DNA of 64,000 bases from Hyphomicrobiales bacterium. GTDB taxonomy: Bacteria; Pseudomonadota; Alphaproteobacteria; Rhizobiales; Aestuariivirgaceae. The stretch is taken from NCBI GenBank assembly GCA_016710435.1, contig JADJVV010000001.1:952501-1016500 (forward strand). Reading direction: 5' to 3'. The stretch's first letter is position 1. Each line of letters opens with the position of its first letter. Made by a program: the position numbers and the translations under genes. This document shows, piece by piece, positions 52,590 through 63,534 of the stretch. Below the pieces are notes generated by a model that was given only the letters and a program-made list of their open reading frames with translations, was not told where the DNA came from and did not search any database.

Positions 52590-53000
52590 CTAGACGGCCG
52601 GCTCCTTCGAGTCCGCCACCTGGCGCGCCAGGGCCGCGATCAGCTTGCGCTTCTGCGGGCTGTTGGCATCACGGAAGGCTTTCGCAAGCTGGATGCCTTC
52701 GGCGGTCATCAGCGAGGTCATGAATTCATCCGGCTGACCGCCTTCCTTCATGCCGCCGTCGGCTTCAAGGCCGGGCAGTCCTTCAAAGAAGAAGTTGATC
52801 GGCACCCCAAGGGTCTTGGCGGCATAGAAAAGACGGCTGGCGCTGATGCGGTTAGCCCCCTTCTCATACTTCTGGATCTGCTGGAACGTGATGCCCAGCA
52901 ATTCACCGAGCCGTTCCTGGCTCATGTTGATCAGTTGCCGACGCATGCGGATTCGTGAGCCCACATGCACGTCAATGTAATTTGGATCGCGTCTTGCCAT
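52590..53000 (-). CDS. Xre-family HTH regulator, PhrR-like
   Basis: A 136-residue DNA-binding protein of the type called PhrR (acid-induced in Sinorhizobium medicae, beside lnt/actA). The HTH_3 domain (about 10-70) reads VGSRIRMRRQLINMSQERLGELLGITFQQIQKYEKGANRISASRLFYAAKTLGVPINFFF. The C-terminal part has SLMTAEGIQLAKAFRDANSPQKRKLIAALARQVAD. The same gene order (lnt, phrR-like, metK, trmB) supports the name. An EcfG promoter upstream puts it in the general stress response. Targets are unknown. Confidence 0.88.
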   Translation of the reverse strand: MARRDPNYIDVHVGSRIRMRRQLINMSQERLGELLGITFQQIQKYEKGANRISASRLFYAAKTLGVPINFFFEGLPGLEADGGMKEGGQPDEFMTSLMTAEGIQLAKAFRDANSPQKRKLIAALARQVADSKEPAV

Positions 53001-53143
53001 TTCTCTCAGACCCTTGCCCCCAGTCTGAATGACGTCTGCAACCAAGCACTGTGCAATTCCCAGCAAAGGCAAGTGATTTGGTCAACTATAGGTATTCACA
53101 TAAGCCATCTCATAACCCCGAACAATCAGAAATGTTCAACCTG

Positions 53144-53169
53144 AACGAAATAACACCATGTGAGGTTCC
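53144..53169 (-). promoter_or_regulatory. EcfG general-stress promoter of the PhrR-like gene
   Basis: Minus strand: GGAAC (53169-53165), 17 bases, CGTT (53147-53144), an exact EcfG consensus. It stands 18 bases past the lnt stop and points at the PhrR-like gene; the leader would be about 135 bases long. The rest of this 186-base gap (53001-53186) shows no gene. Confidence 0.72.
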
Positions 53170-53186
53170 GCAACGATGCGGATTTT

Positions 53187-54761
53187 TCACGCGGCGCGAG
53201 TGATCATCATACCACGGAGTAAAAATCCTGCGGCAGCTATGAGCAGAGCAAGCATCAGGCCACCGTTGCGCGCATAAAAGGTTGCATCCAGCGACTGCGG
53301 CACACGACTGTCAATCGTGGTGCGCGTGTTGAGTTGTGTCTGGGCGAGGATTCGTCCGAGGGGATCAATGACGGCGGAAATGCCCGTATTTGCCGCACGA
53401 AACAGCGGCAGCCCCTGCTCGATGCTGCGCAGGCGGGCTTGTGCAAGATGCTGATGGGGACCAGTCGACAATCCAAACCAGCCATCATTGGTGACGTTAA
53501 CCAAAAGGCGCGGTCGCACCTGTGCAACAAGTGCATCTGGAAAAATCACTTCGTAGCAGATGAGAGCGCCGGCCGGACCGATCCCGGGCAATTGCACATT
53601 TGACGGGCCTTTGCCGGCGGTGAAACTCTCTGGCAGCGACACCACCTTGCGAAAGCCGATGCGCGAGAGAAGACCTTCGAAGGGCAGGAACTCGCCGCCT
53701 GGCACGAGCCGCCACTTGTCGTATGTGCCTGTCACCTCGCCTGCCTCGTTGATGGCGAGGATGCTGGTGAAATAGGGAGGCTCCCCCTCGCCCGCCGGAC
53801 CGCGGCGGATGGCACCGGCCACCAGCGTGCGCCCGGGCTTCAGCATGGCGCCGATCCGGTGCAGCGCCTCCTCGTCTTCATCCAGCAGGAACGGAACCGA
53901 CGACTCCGGCCAGACCACGTGGCTGACTCCAGCCGCCTGTGCGCCCTCCTGCGACAGTGTCACCAGCGTGGAGAAGATGGCCTCGCTGTTGTCGCTGCGC
54001 CATTTGTCATCCTGCGCGATGTTGGGCTGCACGAGGCGCACCACCGCTTGACCCTCGAAGGCCGGAGGATGGGCCGCCAGCCTCCACATCCCCCACGCTT
54101 GCGCCAGCGGCAGCGTGAGAACCAAGGCGACCGCTGGCCATGCGATGCGGCGGTGGCGCTGCCACGTGACGAAAAGAAGTGCGGGCGCGGCGGACCACAC
54201 GAGCACCAGCAGCGTCAGGCCGTTCATGCCAACGATGCTGGCGAGTTGATCGACAGCACCCATGCCGTCCGAGGCAAGCCCCGGCACCGACCAGGGGAAT
54301 CCCGTGAGCAGATGTCCACGCAACCATTCCGCAACAGAGAGGAGCAAGATCGCGGACAGCCAGCGCGGCACGAGATGTTGCGGCACGAGGGCGGCGCAGG
54401 CGGCGGCGATTCCCCAGTAACACGCCATGAACAGCGCGAGGCCACCCACCGCAAAAGGCATCATCCAGAGGTCGGCCGCATTGACGAAGAAGGCATAGCC
54501 GATCCAGTGGAAAGCCACGATGAAGTAACCGAAGCCGAAACTCAGCCCACTGATGAAGGCGGAGCGAAGTGCGCCGTGCGGCAGGCTCTCCAACCGCAGC
54601 AACAGGAGGGGGACCGTGGCAAACAGCAGCCACCACAAGCCCGTGGGTGGCAGCGCCAGCCCCGAGGCTGCCCCCGCCACAAGGAGCAGGATGAGGCCCG
54701 GCCGCGGCCACATGGCCGCTCCGCTCATGCCGGCATCGGGGCTTTGAGAAACACTGCTCAT
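53187..54761 (-). CDS. lnt: Apolipoprotein N-acyltransferase
   Basis: Adds the third acyl chain to lipoproteins, using membrane phospholipid, in the inner membrane facing the periplasm. 524 residues: about seven N-terminal membrane spans (to about residue 225), then a nitrilase-like domain with catalytic Glu286 (VWPESSVPF), Lys349 (YDKWRLVPGGEFLPFE) and Cys402 (GALICYEVIFPD), then a last membrane span. GGAG 6 bases before the ATG at 54761 sets the start; two earlier ATGs are possible. Upstream of the PhrR-like gene on the same strand. Confidence 0.95.
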   Translation of the reverse strand: MSSVSQSPDAGMSGAAMWPRPGLILLLVAGAASGLALPPTGLWWLLFATVPLLLLRLESLPHGALRSAFISGLSFGFGYFIVAFHWIGYAFFVNAADLWMMPFAVGGLALFMACYWGIAAACAALVPQHLVPRWLSAILLLSVAEWLRGHLLTGFPWSVPGLASDGMGAVDQLASIVGMNGLTLLVLVWSAAPALLFVTWQRHRRIAWPAVALVLTLPLAQAWGMWRLAAHPPAFEGQAVVRLVQPNIAQDDKWRSDNSEAIFSTLVTLSQEGAQAAGVSHVVWPESSVPFLLDEDEEALHRIGAMLKPGRTLVAGAIRRGPAGEGEPPYFTSILAINEAGEVTGTYDKWRLVPGGEFLPFEGLLSRIGFRKVVSLPESFTAGKGPSNVQLPGIGPAGALICYEVIFPDALVAQVRPRLLVNVTNDGWFGLSTGPHQHLAQARLRSIEQGLPLFRAANTGISAVIDPLGRILAQTQLNTRTTIDSRVPQSLDATFYARNGGLMLALLIAAAGFLLRGMMITRAA

Positions 54762-54918
54762 GGGCTGCTCCATGAAGCGCTTCGCCCGCGCCCGCAAGCC
54801 GTTCGGTGCAGCCCGCTCGCGAAACCAACCAAATTTGGAAAATCATGGTGCCAGTTGCCCTTGAAAATTCACCGTGTTCGTGTAGGCGCGGGCCTCAACC
54901 GGGATTCTGGAACCGATC

Positions 54919-55413
54919 ATGACTGACCGCCTCGAGGGCCACGACGGCCTGTCGACTGCAGCCGCGCGTCTGCAAGATATTGTCGCGCTCCTCAAGGAAC
55001 CGTCCGGCTTTTCCCGCCTCGTGCCGGAACAGCGCAAGTTCATCCTCGCGGTGGTCATCGCCTCGGTGGTGCCCGTCGATGGCAAGATCAAGCCCTGCGA
55101 ACTGGAAAAGCTGCAAGCGCTGCTCAAGGCTCGCGTGCAAACCCATGGCAAGACGCTCGACAGCGTGGTGCTGCTGGCGCAATCGGGACTGGGTGAGAAT
55201 GCCGCAATCGGCCTCGCCGCGTCGCGTCTTGCTGACCTCCTCGGCATCGAAGACCGCTGCGCCCTGATCGGCATGCTGTGGGACGTGGCGCTGTGCGACT
55301 ACGAACTCCATGCCAAGGAAGAGCAGCTGATCTATGACATCGCCGACAAGGCTGGCGTGCCGCGCAAGAAGGTGGCGGAGCAGCAGGCGAAATCCGCAGC
55401 CAACGTCACCTGA
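54919..55413 (+). CDS. TerB family (tellurite resistance-like) protein
   Basis: A 164-residue all-helical TerB/DjlA-like cytoplasmic protein. Pattern: EQRKFILAVVIASVVPVDGKIKPCELEKLQALL near the N-terminus (the acidic D-G-x-I-x-x-x-E metal-binding helix turn) and LIGMLWDVALCDYELHAKEEQLIYDIADKAGVPRKKV at the C-terminus, where the motif is repeated. No other ter genes are nearby, so tellurite resistance is only a family label. Divergent from lnt; its end overlaps the convergent ureohydrolase gene by 8 bases. Confidence 0.87.
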   Translation: MTDRLEGHDGLSTAAARLQDIVALLKEPSGFSRLVPEQRKFILAVVIASVVPVDGKIKPCELEKLQALLKARVQTHGKTLDSVVLLAQSGLGENAAIGLAASRLADLLGIEDRCALIGMLWDVALCDYELHAKEEQLIYDIADKAGVPRKKVAEQQAKSAANVT

Positions 55414-56377
55414 CGCGCGATGCCGCCACGCACTCCGCCATGTGGCAGAGAATCTCGAACATCATGACCGTGCCCGCATAGGCCGTGAGGCCCGACGGAT
55501 CGAAGGGCGGCGAAACTTCCACCACATCCGCACCCACGATGTTGACGCCCTTCAGCCCGCGCAGCATTTGCTGGGCCTGGAACGTGGTGAAGCCGCCGAT
55601 CTCCGGCGTTCCCGTGCCGGGCGCGTAGACGGGATCGAGCATGTCGATGTCGAAACTCACATAGGTCTCGCCGTCCCCGGCCACCTTGCGCGCGATCTCC
55701 ATCACCGTCGCGGGCCCCAGATCCATCGCTTCCTCGATGCGCATCAGCCGCACGCCCATCTTTTCGCCCCACTCGAAGTCGTCATTGTCATACATGGAGC
55801 CGCGCAGGCCGATCTGGATCACGCGCTTGGGATCGAGCAGGCCTTCCTCGATGGCACGGCGGAAGGGTGTGCCGTGGGTATATTTGAAGCCACCGAAATA
55901 GCCGTCATAGAGATCGGTGTGCGCATCGAAATGGATCATCCCCAGCGGCTTTTTCTTGCCGAGCGCACGCAGCACCGGCAGCGAGCACAGGTGATCGCCG
56001 CCCGCCGACAAGGGACGGATGCCTTTCGCCACCAGCGCCGCGAAATGGCCCTCGACCCGCTTCAGTGTGTCGTCAACACTGGCCGGATTGACCGAGCAAT
56101 CCCCGAGGTCGGCGACATTGGCGAGATCGTAGGGAACGACCCGGCTGGTCTGGTGCATGCGCCGCACCATGGACGACTGGTCGCGCATCTGGCGGGGCGC
56201 GTGTCGCGGGCCGGGCCGGTTGGTGGTGCCGCCATCCCAGGGAATGCCCACGATGCCAATGTCAATGTTCGCCGCATCCGCAGGCGCGACGTGCGGCAGG
56301 CGGAAGAAGGTGGCGATGCCGCCGAAGCGCGGCGTGACGAGCCCCGAGACGGGCTGGTTGAAATCATGGCTGGGCAT
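55406..56377 (-). CDS. Ureohydrolase, guanidinobutyrase/agmatinase-like
   Basis: Manganese-dependent hydrolase of the arginase/agmatinase superfamily that frees urea from a guanidino compound. 323 residues. Metal ligands are in GGDHLCSLP, HFDAHTDLYDG and SFDIDMLDP. The opening PRFGGIATFFRLPHV and the ending ADVVEVSPPFDPSG are closest, from memory, to 4-guanidinobutyrase (GbuA) rather than arginase. That fits its neighbours, a D-arginine dehydrogenase-like and a 2-ketoarginine decarboxylase-like gene in the divergent direction. Agmatinase is the alternative. Confidence 0.82.
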   Translation of the reverse strand: MPSHDFNQPVSGLVTPRFGGIATFFRLPHVAPADAANIDIGIVGIPWDGGTTNRPGPRHAPRQMRDQSSMVRRMHQTSRVVPYDLANVADLGDCSVNPASVDDTLKRVEGHFAALVAKGIRPLSAGGDHLCSLPVLRALGKKKPLGMIHFDAHTDLYDGYFGGFKYTHGTPFRRAIEEGLLDPKRVIQIGLRGSMYDNDDFEWGEKMGVRLMRIEEAMDLGPATVMEIARKVAGDGETYVSFDIDMLDPVYAPGTGTPEIGGFTTFQAQQMLRGLKGVNIVGADVVEVSPPFDPSGLTAYAGTVMMFEILCHMAECVAASRVR

Positions 56378-56472
56378 GCGAAATCTCCTGTTCCCGCCAC
56401 GCTATCAGGCCTGTGCATCTTGGCAACTGCCAGTGCGTGACAAGGAAGCAAACCATGCGATAGGTTCGGCTC

Positions 56473-57584
56473 ATGAAATCCTACGACATCATCGTGATCG
56501 GTGCGGGCATCGCAGGCGCATCGGTGGCGGCGCATCTCGCCCGCACCAAACGTGTCTGCATCCTCGAGATGGAGGAGCGCGCGGGCTTCCACAGCACCGG
56601 GCGGTCTGCTGCGAGCTTCGAGCCCAACTACGGCCCACCGCCCATGCTGGCCTTCACCCGCGCCAGCGAGTCGTTCTTCAACGCGCCGCCGCAGGGTTTC
56701 ACCGATGCCCCGTTGCTGACGCCGCGCGAGTCGCTGTTTCTCGTGGCCGAGGGGCAGGAGGACGCTGCCGACAACCTGCTCGCCAAGGCGAGCGAATTGG
56801 GCGAGATTTCCGAACGCGCCGCCCGCGAGGTCTTTCCGGTCTTGCGCGAAGGCTATGCGCGGCGGGTCTTCCTTGATCCCAACACGGGAGATCTCGACGT
56901 GGACCTCATCCATCGGGGTTTCCTGCGCCAGTTCCGTGAGCGCGGCGGCGACGTCTTCACATCGCACGAAGTGAAGGGACTGCTGCGCCGTGACTGGCAA
57001 TGGCAGGTGGCGACGGCCCATGGCATTTTTGCAGCCCCGGTCGTGGTCAATGCCGCGGGCGCCTGGGGCGATACCATCGCCAAGCTGGGCGGCGTCAGGC
57101 CGGTGGGCCTCCAGCCCAAGCGGCGTTCGATTGGCGTCGTTCCCGTGGACGATCATCCCGGTGCCGCCGACTGGCCGCTGGTCACGGATGTGGGCGAGAC
57201 CTGGTACTGCAAGCCGCAGAGCGGCAAGCTGATTGTCTCCTCCGCCGATGCGACGCCCGTTGACCCGCATGATGCCTATGCCGACGACATGGCAATCGCC
57301 CTTGGCGTGGAGCGCATGATGGAGGCAACGACATTGACCGTGGAAAGGCTGGAACACCGCTGGGGCGGGTTGCGCAGCTTCGTGCGCGACGGCAACCCGG
57401 TCGTGGGCTTCGCCCCCGGCAGCGAAGGCTTCTTCTGGCTCGTGGGCCAGGGGGGCTACGGCATTCAATCCTCGCCGGCGTTGGCGGAAACGGCAGCGGC
57501 CCTCATCCTCGAAACGCCTCTGCCCGTGTCCGTGATCGGACATGGTCTCGAACTCTCTCACATCTCACCCGAACGGTTACACGC

Positions 57585-57588
<4 letters not shown>
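56473..57588 (+). CDS. FAD-dependent oxidoreductase, D-arginine dehydrogenase-like (DauA-type)
   Basis: A 371-residue DAO-family flavoenzyme. The dinucleotide-binding motif is VIGAGIAGASVAAHLA (about 8-23), with the FAD contact GFHSTGRSAASFEP. The inner block VRPVGLQPKRRS and the C-terminal GLRSFVRDGNPVVGFAP and FFWLVGQGGYGIQSSPAL closely match my recollection of Pseudomonas DauA, which oxidises D-arginine to 2-ketoarginine. The next gene, overlapping by 4 bases, resembles the decarboxylase that uses 2-ketoarginine. Other D-amino acids are possible as substrates. Confidence 0.82.
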
Positions 57589-59158
<1,570 letters not shown>

Positions 59159-59162
<4 letters not shown>

Positions 59163-59833
59163 TGCCAGAGCGTTGCGCCGTCATCTTCGATGTGGATGGC
59201 GTCCTTCTTGAACTCACGCCCAACGAGGAAGACATCTTCTTTGCCGCCTTCGCGCCCTGGGGTGATCCCTCCACCTTGTCGCGGAGCTGGAACAGCTACC
59301 GCATCCGCAACGACGACGACATCGTGGACGAGATCATGGAACGCTGGTCCATCCCGCCTGCGGAGAAGTCCGGTCTTGTCGCGGCCTACCATGAAGCCCT
59401 TGCGGCGCGCCTCGGCGATGGCCGCCTGAAGAGCGAAGTCATTCCGGGCGCGAAAGAGCTGCTCGCGGAGATCTCCGGCAGGGCGGTGCTGGGCATTGCC
59501 ACCGCCAACTTCCGGGAGGCCGCGCGCCTCCGCCTCGTGGCTTCGGGCCTCTGGGACGCCGTGGCAACGCTGGCCCACGGCGCCGATGGCGGCGGCCACA
59601 AGCACGACATCCTCGCCCGCGCCATTCGCGCCTCGGGTCTTCCTCCAAGCCGCATTGTCTACATCGGTGACAATCTCAATGATGTGGAGGCAGGCCTTCG
59701 GAACGGCGTCCACTTCATCGGCTTTTCACGTGACGCGGCGCGCCGCAACCAGCTAGCCGCCGCAGGTGCCCGCCACGTCACCGGAAACCATGTTGAAAGC
59801 CTGCGCTTCATCCTTCACAGTTTGAACGCTTGA
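59159..59833 (+). CDS. HAD family hydrolase
   Basis: A 224-residue haloacid dehalogenase-like phosphatase. The nucleophile motif is IFDVDGVL (Asp11, Asp13), motif II is in LGIATANFREA and motif III/IV in IVYIGDNLNDVEAG. The cap domain is helical, as in phosphoglycolate phosphatase relatives. Substrate unknown. It overlaps the AruI-like gene by 4 bases, so it is the third gene of the dauA-like/aruI-like/HAD transcript; its place in arginine use is not obvious and it may remove a damaged metabolite. Confidence 0.87.
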
Positions 59834-59908
59834 CCGCGCCATGACCCCATGGGATTCCGGCAGGCCAAGGCCCGGAAGAGGCCAGACGCGACACGACCGG
59901 AGGATTTG

Positions 59909-62900
59909 ATGGCGGCCCACAGCCAGTTTGCACTCTTGAAGACCAGGCGCTTTCTGCCGCTCTTCGTCACCCAGGCGATGAGCGCCTTCAACGACAACGT
60001 CTTCCGCTATGCGTTGTCGATCCTCTTCCTCACCACGCTGGGCAAGGACCAGGGCGGGGTGCTCAACACCATTTCTGCCGCACTGTTCATTGTTCCGTTC
60101 TTTCTCTTCTCCGCCTTTGCCGGGCAACTGGCCGACAAGTTCGACAAGTCCCGCGTCGCCCGCCGCATCCGCTTTGCCGAGATCTTCATCGTGGCGCTCT
60201 CGGCCTACTCGCTGTTTTCGGGCATCGTCCACCTGCAGCAGTTCTGCGTCTTTCTCGCGGGCTGCCAGGCGGCCTTCTTCGGTCCCATCAAATACGGCAT
60301 TCTTCCCCAGCACCTGACCAAGGACGAACTCCTTGGCGGCAACGGCATGGTGGAGATGGCAACCTTCATCGCCATTCTCCTCGGCACGATTTTCGGCTCC
60401 ATCGTCATCAACACGGAAGGCGGCCACATGTGGGTCGCCGCCGTCATGGTGGGGATCGGCATCGTCTCCTATTTCACCTGCCTGCAGATTCCCAGGGCAC
60501 CTGCCGCCCAGGCAGACTTGAAGCTGAACTGGAACATCTTCGGCGAGACGTGGAACGTCGTCCGCATGTCGATGCGCAAACCCGACGTGTTCAATGCCAT
60601 CCTGGGCGTTTCCTGGTTCTGGTTCCTGGGCGTTGTTTTCGTCACGCAGATTCCGCTCTTCACCTTCGACAGCCTGAAGGGCAGCGAAACCGCCGCCTCG
60701 CTCATCTTCGCATTGTTCTCGATCGGCATTGCCGCGGGCTCTGTGTTCTGCAACCGCCTCCTGGGCGGCAAGATCAGCGGCCGCTTCGTGCCGCTGGCCG
60801 CCGTGCTGATGAGCGTCTTCATGATCGAACTCTATTTCGCCGCAGGCAGCGCACAAGGCGTGCTTTCGGCGGCCATCGCCGATGGCTCTGTGGCGACGGA
60901 AACAACTGCCTCCGGTGACAAGGTGATGGGTCTCGCCGCCATGCTCACCCATTGGCAGTCCTGGCGCGTCCTCTTCGATCTCGCGGCCATCGCCTTCCTC
61001 TCGGGTCTCTATGTGGTGCCCCTCTTCGCCACCATGCAGGCCCGCACACCCTACTATCTCCGCGCCCGCATCATCGGCGCCAACAACATCGTGAACGCGA
61101 TCTTCATGATCATCGCCACCGTGCTCTCGGGCGCGCTGCTGGCTTATGGGCTGACGGCGCGCGGCCTTTTCCTCACCCTCGGCCTCGCCAACCTCGTCGC
61201 GGCGATCTACGTCATCCGCATCCTGCCCCATGAAGCGCTGGCCGGACTGGTGCGCAGCATCTTCCGCGTGCTCTACCGCGTGGAAGTGCGCGGCATCGAG
61301 AACGTCACGGCGCGTGGACGCCGCTCACTCATCGTCGCCAACCACACATCGTTCCTCGACGGTCCGCTGCTCTCCGCCTTCCTGCCGGAACGCGCCGGTT
61401 TTGCCATCAACACCCAGATGGCCAAGCGCTGGTGGGTGAAGCCCGCCTTCGGCCTGTTCGATCTCTGCCCCATCGATCCCGCCAATCCGCTGGCGCTCCG
61501 CGGCCTCGTCGACATGCTGAAGAAGGGCCGCCGCGTGGTGATCTTCCCGGAGGGCCGCATCACCGTCACGGGCGGATTGATGAAGGTCTACGAAGGACCC
61601 GCCGCCGTTGCCCAGATGGCCCGCGGGCACCTTGTCCCCGTCCGGATCGACGGCGCCCATCTCACGCCCTTCTCGCGTCTCGCCGGCAAGCTGCCGACCG
61701 TGTGGTTCCCCAAGATCACCATCACCTTCATGCCGCCGATCACGTGGAAGGCGCCGGAAGGCTTGCGTGGCGCCGCCTTGCGCGAATACCAGGCCGAGCA
61801 TCTTTACGATGTCATGACGGACTCGCAGTTCAAGACCGCGCCCATCAACGAGACGCTGTGGCAATCGCTGCTCGATGCCCGCAATCTCTTTGGCGGACAC
61901 ACGAAGATCCTCGAGGACATCCAGCGCAAGCCCGTCACCTACGACAGACTGATCCTCGGCAGCTTCATCCTCGGTCGCAAGATCGCCGCGGCAACGCCTG
62001 GCGAAAAGATGGTGGGCGTACTCCTGCCCAACGCCACCGCCACCGCCGTCACCCTGTTTGGCCTGCAGGCCTCCGGCCGCGTGCCCGCCATGTTGAACTT
62101 TTCCACCGGCGCCGTGAACATGGCCGCAGCCTGCATGGCGGCGGAAGTGCGCACCATCATCACCTCGCGCAAGTTCATCGAGGCGGGCGAGATGGAGAGC
62201 GACCTCAAGGTGCTCTCCGAACGCTGCAAGATCGTCTACCTCGAGGACATCCGCGAACAGGTGGGCAGCCTCGACAAGCTGCGCGGCCTCCTGCAGAAAT
62301 CCTTTGCACCCCGCGCCTTGAAGCGCATGGGCGCTTCCTTCGATCCGGGAAGCCCGGCGGTGGTGCTCTTCACCTCTGGCTCGGAGGGCGTGCCCAAGGG
62401 CGTGGTCCTCTCCCACCGCAACATCAATGCGAACCGCCTGCAGGCCGCAGCGCGCATTGCCTTCACGCCGGAAGACCTGGTGTTCAACGCACTCCCCGTG
62501 TTCCATGCCTTCGGGTTGACGGGTGGGCTGATGCTGCCGCTGCTCTCCGGCATCTTCAGCTTCCTCTATCCCTCGCCACTGCACTACAAGATCATTCCGG
62601 AAATGTGCTACGACACCGGCGCCACGGTGATCTTCGGCACCGATACATTCCTCTCCGGCTACGCCAAGAACGCCCATCCTTACGACTTCTACAGGATGCG
62701 CCTCGTCGTGGCGGGCGCCGAACGCCTGAAGCCCGAGACACGCGAAATCTGGATGAACCGCTTTGGCCTCCGCATTCTCGAAGGCTACGGCGCGACAGAA
62801 TGTGCGCCCGTTGTTTCCGTGAACACGCCCATGCACTACCGCGCCGGTTCCGTGGGCCGCCTTCTGGATGGCATGGACTACCGCCTTGAAGAAGTGCCCG

Positions 62901-63382
62901 GCATCGAAGGTGGCGGCCGTCTGCACGTGAAGGGCCCCAACATCATGCTGGGCTATCTGCGCGCTGACAATCCCGGCGTGCTGGAGCCGCCGCCCGATGG
63001 CTGGTATGACACCGGCGACATCGTTGCCGTGGATGAACGCCGCTTCATCACCATCCTTGGCCGCGCCAAGCGCTTCTGCAAGATCGCGGGCGAAATGGTG
63101 TCGCTCAACGCCATCGAAACCAAGCTCATGGAACTCTATCCCGACGACGCCCACGCCGTTGTCGCCGTGCCGGACAAGAAGAAGGGCGAGCAGTTGGTCA
63201 TGTTCACAACCCTGAAAGCACCCGACCGCAAGGAGATGGCCACCGGCCTGAAGCGCCTCGGCCTGTCGGACCTGATGATTCCCAAGAACATCTTTCCGGT
63301 TGACGCCTTGCCCATCCTGGGCTCCGGCAAGACCGACTACGTCACCATGAACCGCATGGCGAAGGAACGCGTGCCGGAATAG
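59909..63382 (+). CDS. aas: Three-domain MFS/PlsC/acyl-[ACP] synthetase (Aas-type)
   Basis: A 1157-residue membrane protein for turning over lysophospholipids. The N-terminal MFS domain (about 1-420, LplT-like lysophospholipid flippase) begins FLPLFVTQAMSAFNDNVFRYAL. The acyltransferase domain (about 440-620) has NHTSFLD (478-484) and FPEGRIT. The C-terminal AMP-binding domain (about 640-1157) has FTSGSEGVPKG (821-831), YGATEC and YDTGDI. In E. coli flippase (LplT) and Aas are separate proteins; here they are fused. GGAGG before the ATG at 59909 sets the start, 20 codons inside the longest frame. Confidence 0.92.
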   Translation: MAAHSQFALLKTRRFLPLFVTQAMSAFNDNVFRYALSILFLTTLGKDQGGVLNTISAALFIVPFFLFSAFAGQLADKFDKSRVARRIRFAEIFIVALSAYSLFSGIVHLQQFCVFLAGCQAAFFGPIKYGILPQHLTKDELLGGNGMVEMATFIAILLGTIFGSIVINTEGGHMWVAAVMVGIGIVSYFTCLQIPRAPAAQADLKLNWNIFGETWNVVRMSMRKPDVFNAILGVSWFWFLGVVFVTQIPLFTFDSLKGSETAASLIFALFSIGIAAGSVFCNRLLGGKISGRFVPLAAVLMSVFMIELYFAAGSAQGVLSAAIADGSVATETTASGDKVMGLAAMLTHWQSWRVLFDLAAIAFLSGLYVVPLFATMQARTPYYLRARIIGANNIVNAIFMIIATVLSGALLAYGLTARGLFLTLGLANLVAAIYVIRILPHEALAGLVRSIFRVLYRVEVRGIENVTARGRRSLIVANHTSFLDGPLLSAFLPERAGFAINTQMAKRWWVKPAFGLFDLCPIDPANPLALRGLVDMLKKGRRVVIFPEGRITVTGGLMKVYEGPAAVAQMARGHLVPVRIDGAHLTPFSRLAGKLPTVWFPKITITFMPPITWKAPEGLRGAALREYQAEHLYDVMTDSQFKTAPINETLWQSLLDARNLFGGHTKILEDIQRKPVTYDRLILGSFILGRKIAAATPGEKMVGVLLPNATATAVTLFGLQASGRVPAMLNFSTGAVNMAAACMAAEVRTIITSRKFIEAGEMESDLKVLSERCKIVYLEDIREQVGSLDKLRGLLQKSFAPRALKRMGASFDPGSPAVVLFTSGSEGVPKGVVLSHRNINANRLQAAARIAFTPEDLVFNALPVFHAFGLTGGLMLPLLSGIFSFLYPSPLHYKIIPEMCYDTGATVIFGTDTFLSGYAKNAHPYDFYRMRLVVAGAERLKPETREIWMNRFGLRILEGYGATECAPVVSVNTPMHYRAGSVGRLLDGMDYRLEEVPGIEGGGRLHVKGPNIMLGYLRADNPGVLEPPPDGWYDTGDIVAVDERRFITILGRAKRFCKIAGEMVSLNAIETKLMELYPDDAHAVVAVPDKKKGEQLVMFTTLKAPDRKEMATGLKRLGLSDLMIPKNIFPVDALPILGSGKTDYVTMNRMAKERVPE

Positions 63383-63534
63383 CGCCGCTTCTGCCGGGGC
63401 AAATGTTGATCCGTCATGGCCCGCTTCAGGCGACCCACCTTGGCCCTTCGCCTTGACGCGTGAATTTTGCGCAACGCTGGTGCGCCACGCCGATGTTGAG
63501 TGCCTCTGGCGGAACGTGTATCCCGCCTCTCATC

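Noticed and set aside
54919..55413. Tellurite resistance operon
   Set aside because: Only a lone TerB-like gene is present; terA, terC, terD and terE partners are absent.
61325..63154. 609-codon open frame on the minus strand across aas
   Set aside because: Antisense shadow of the acyltransferase and AMP-binding domains, which are clearly real.
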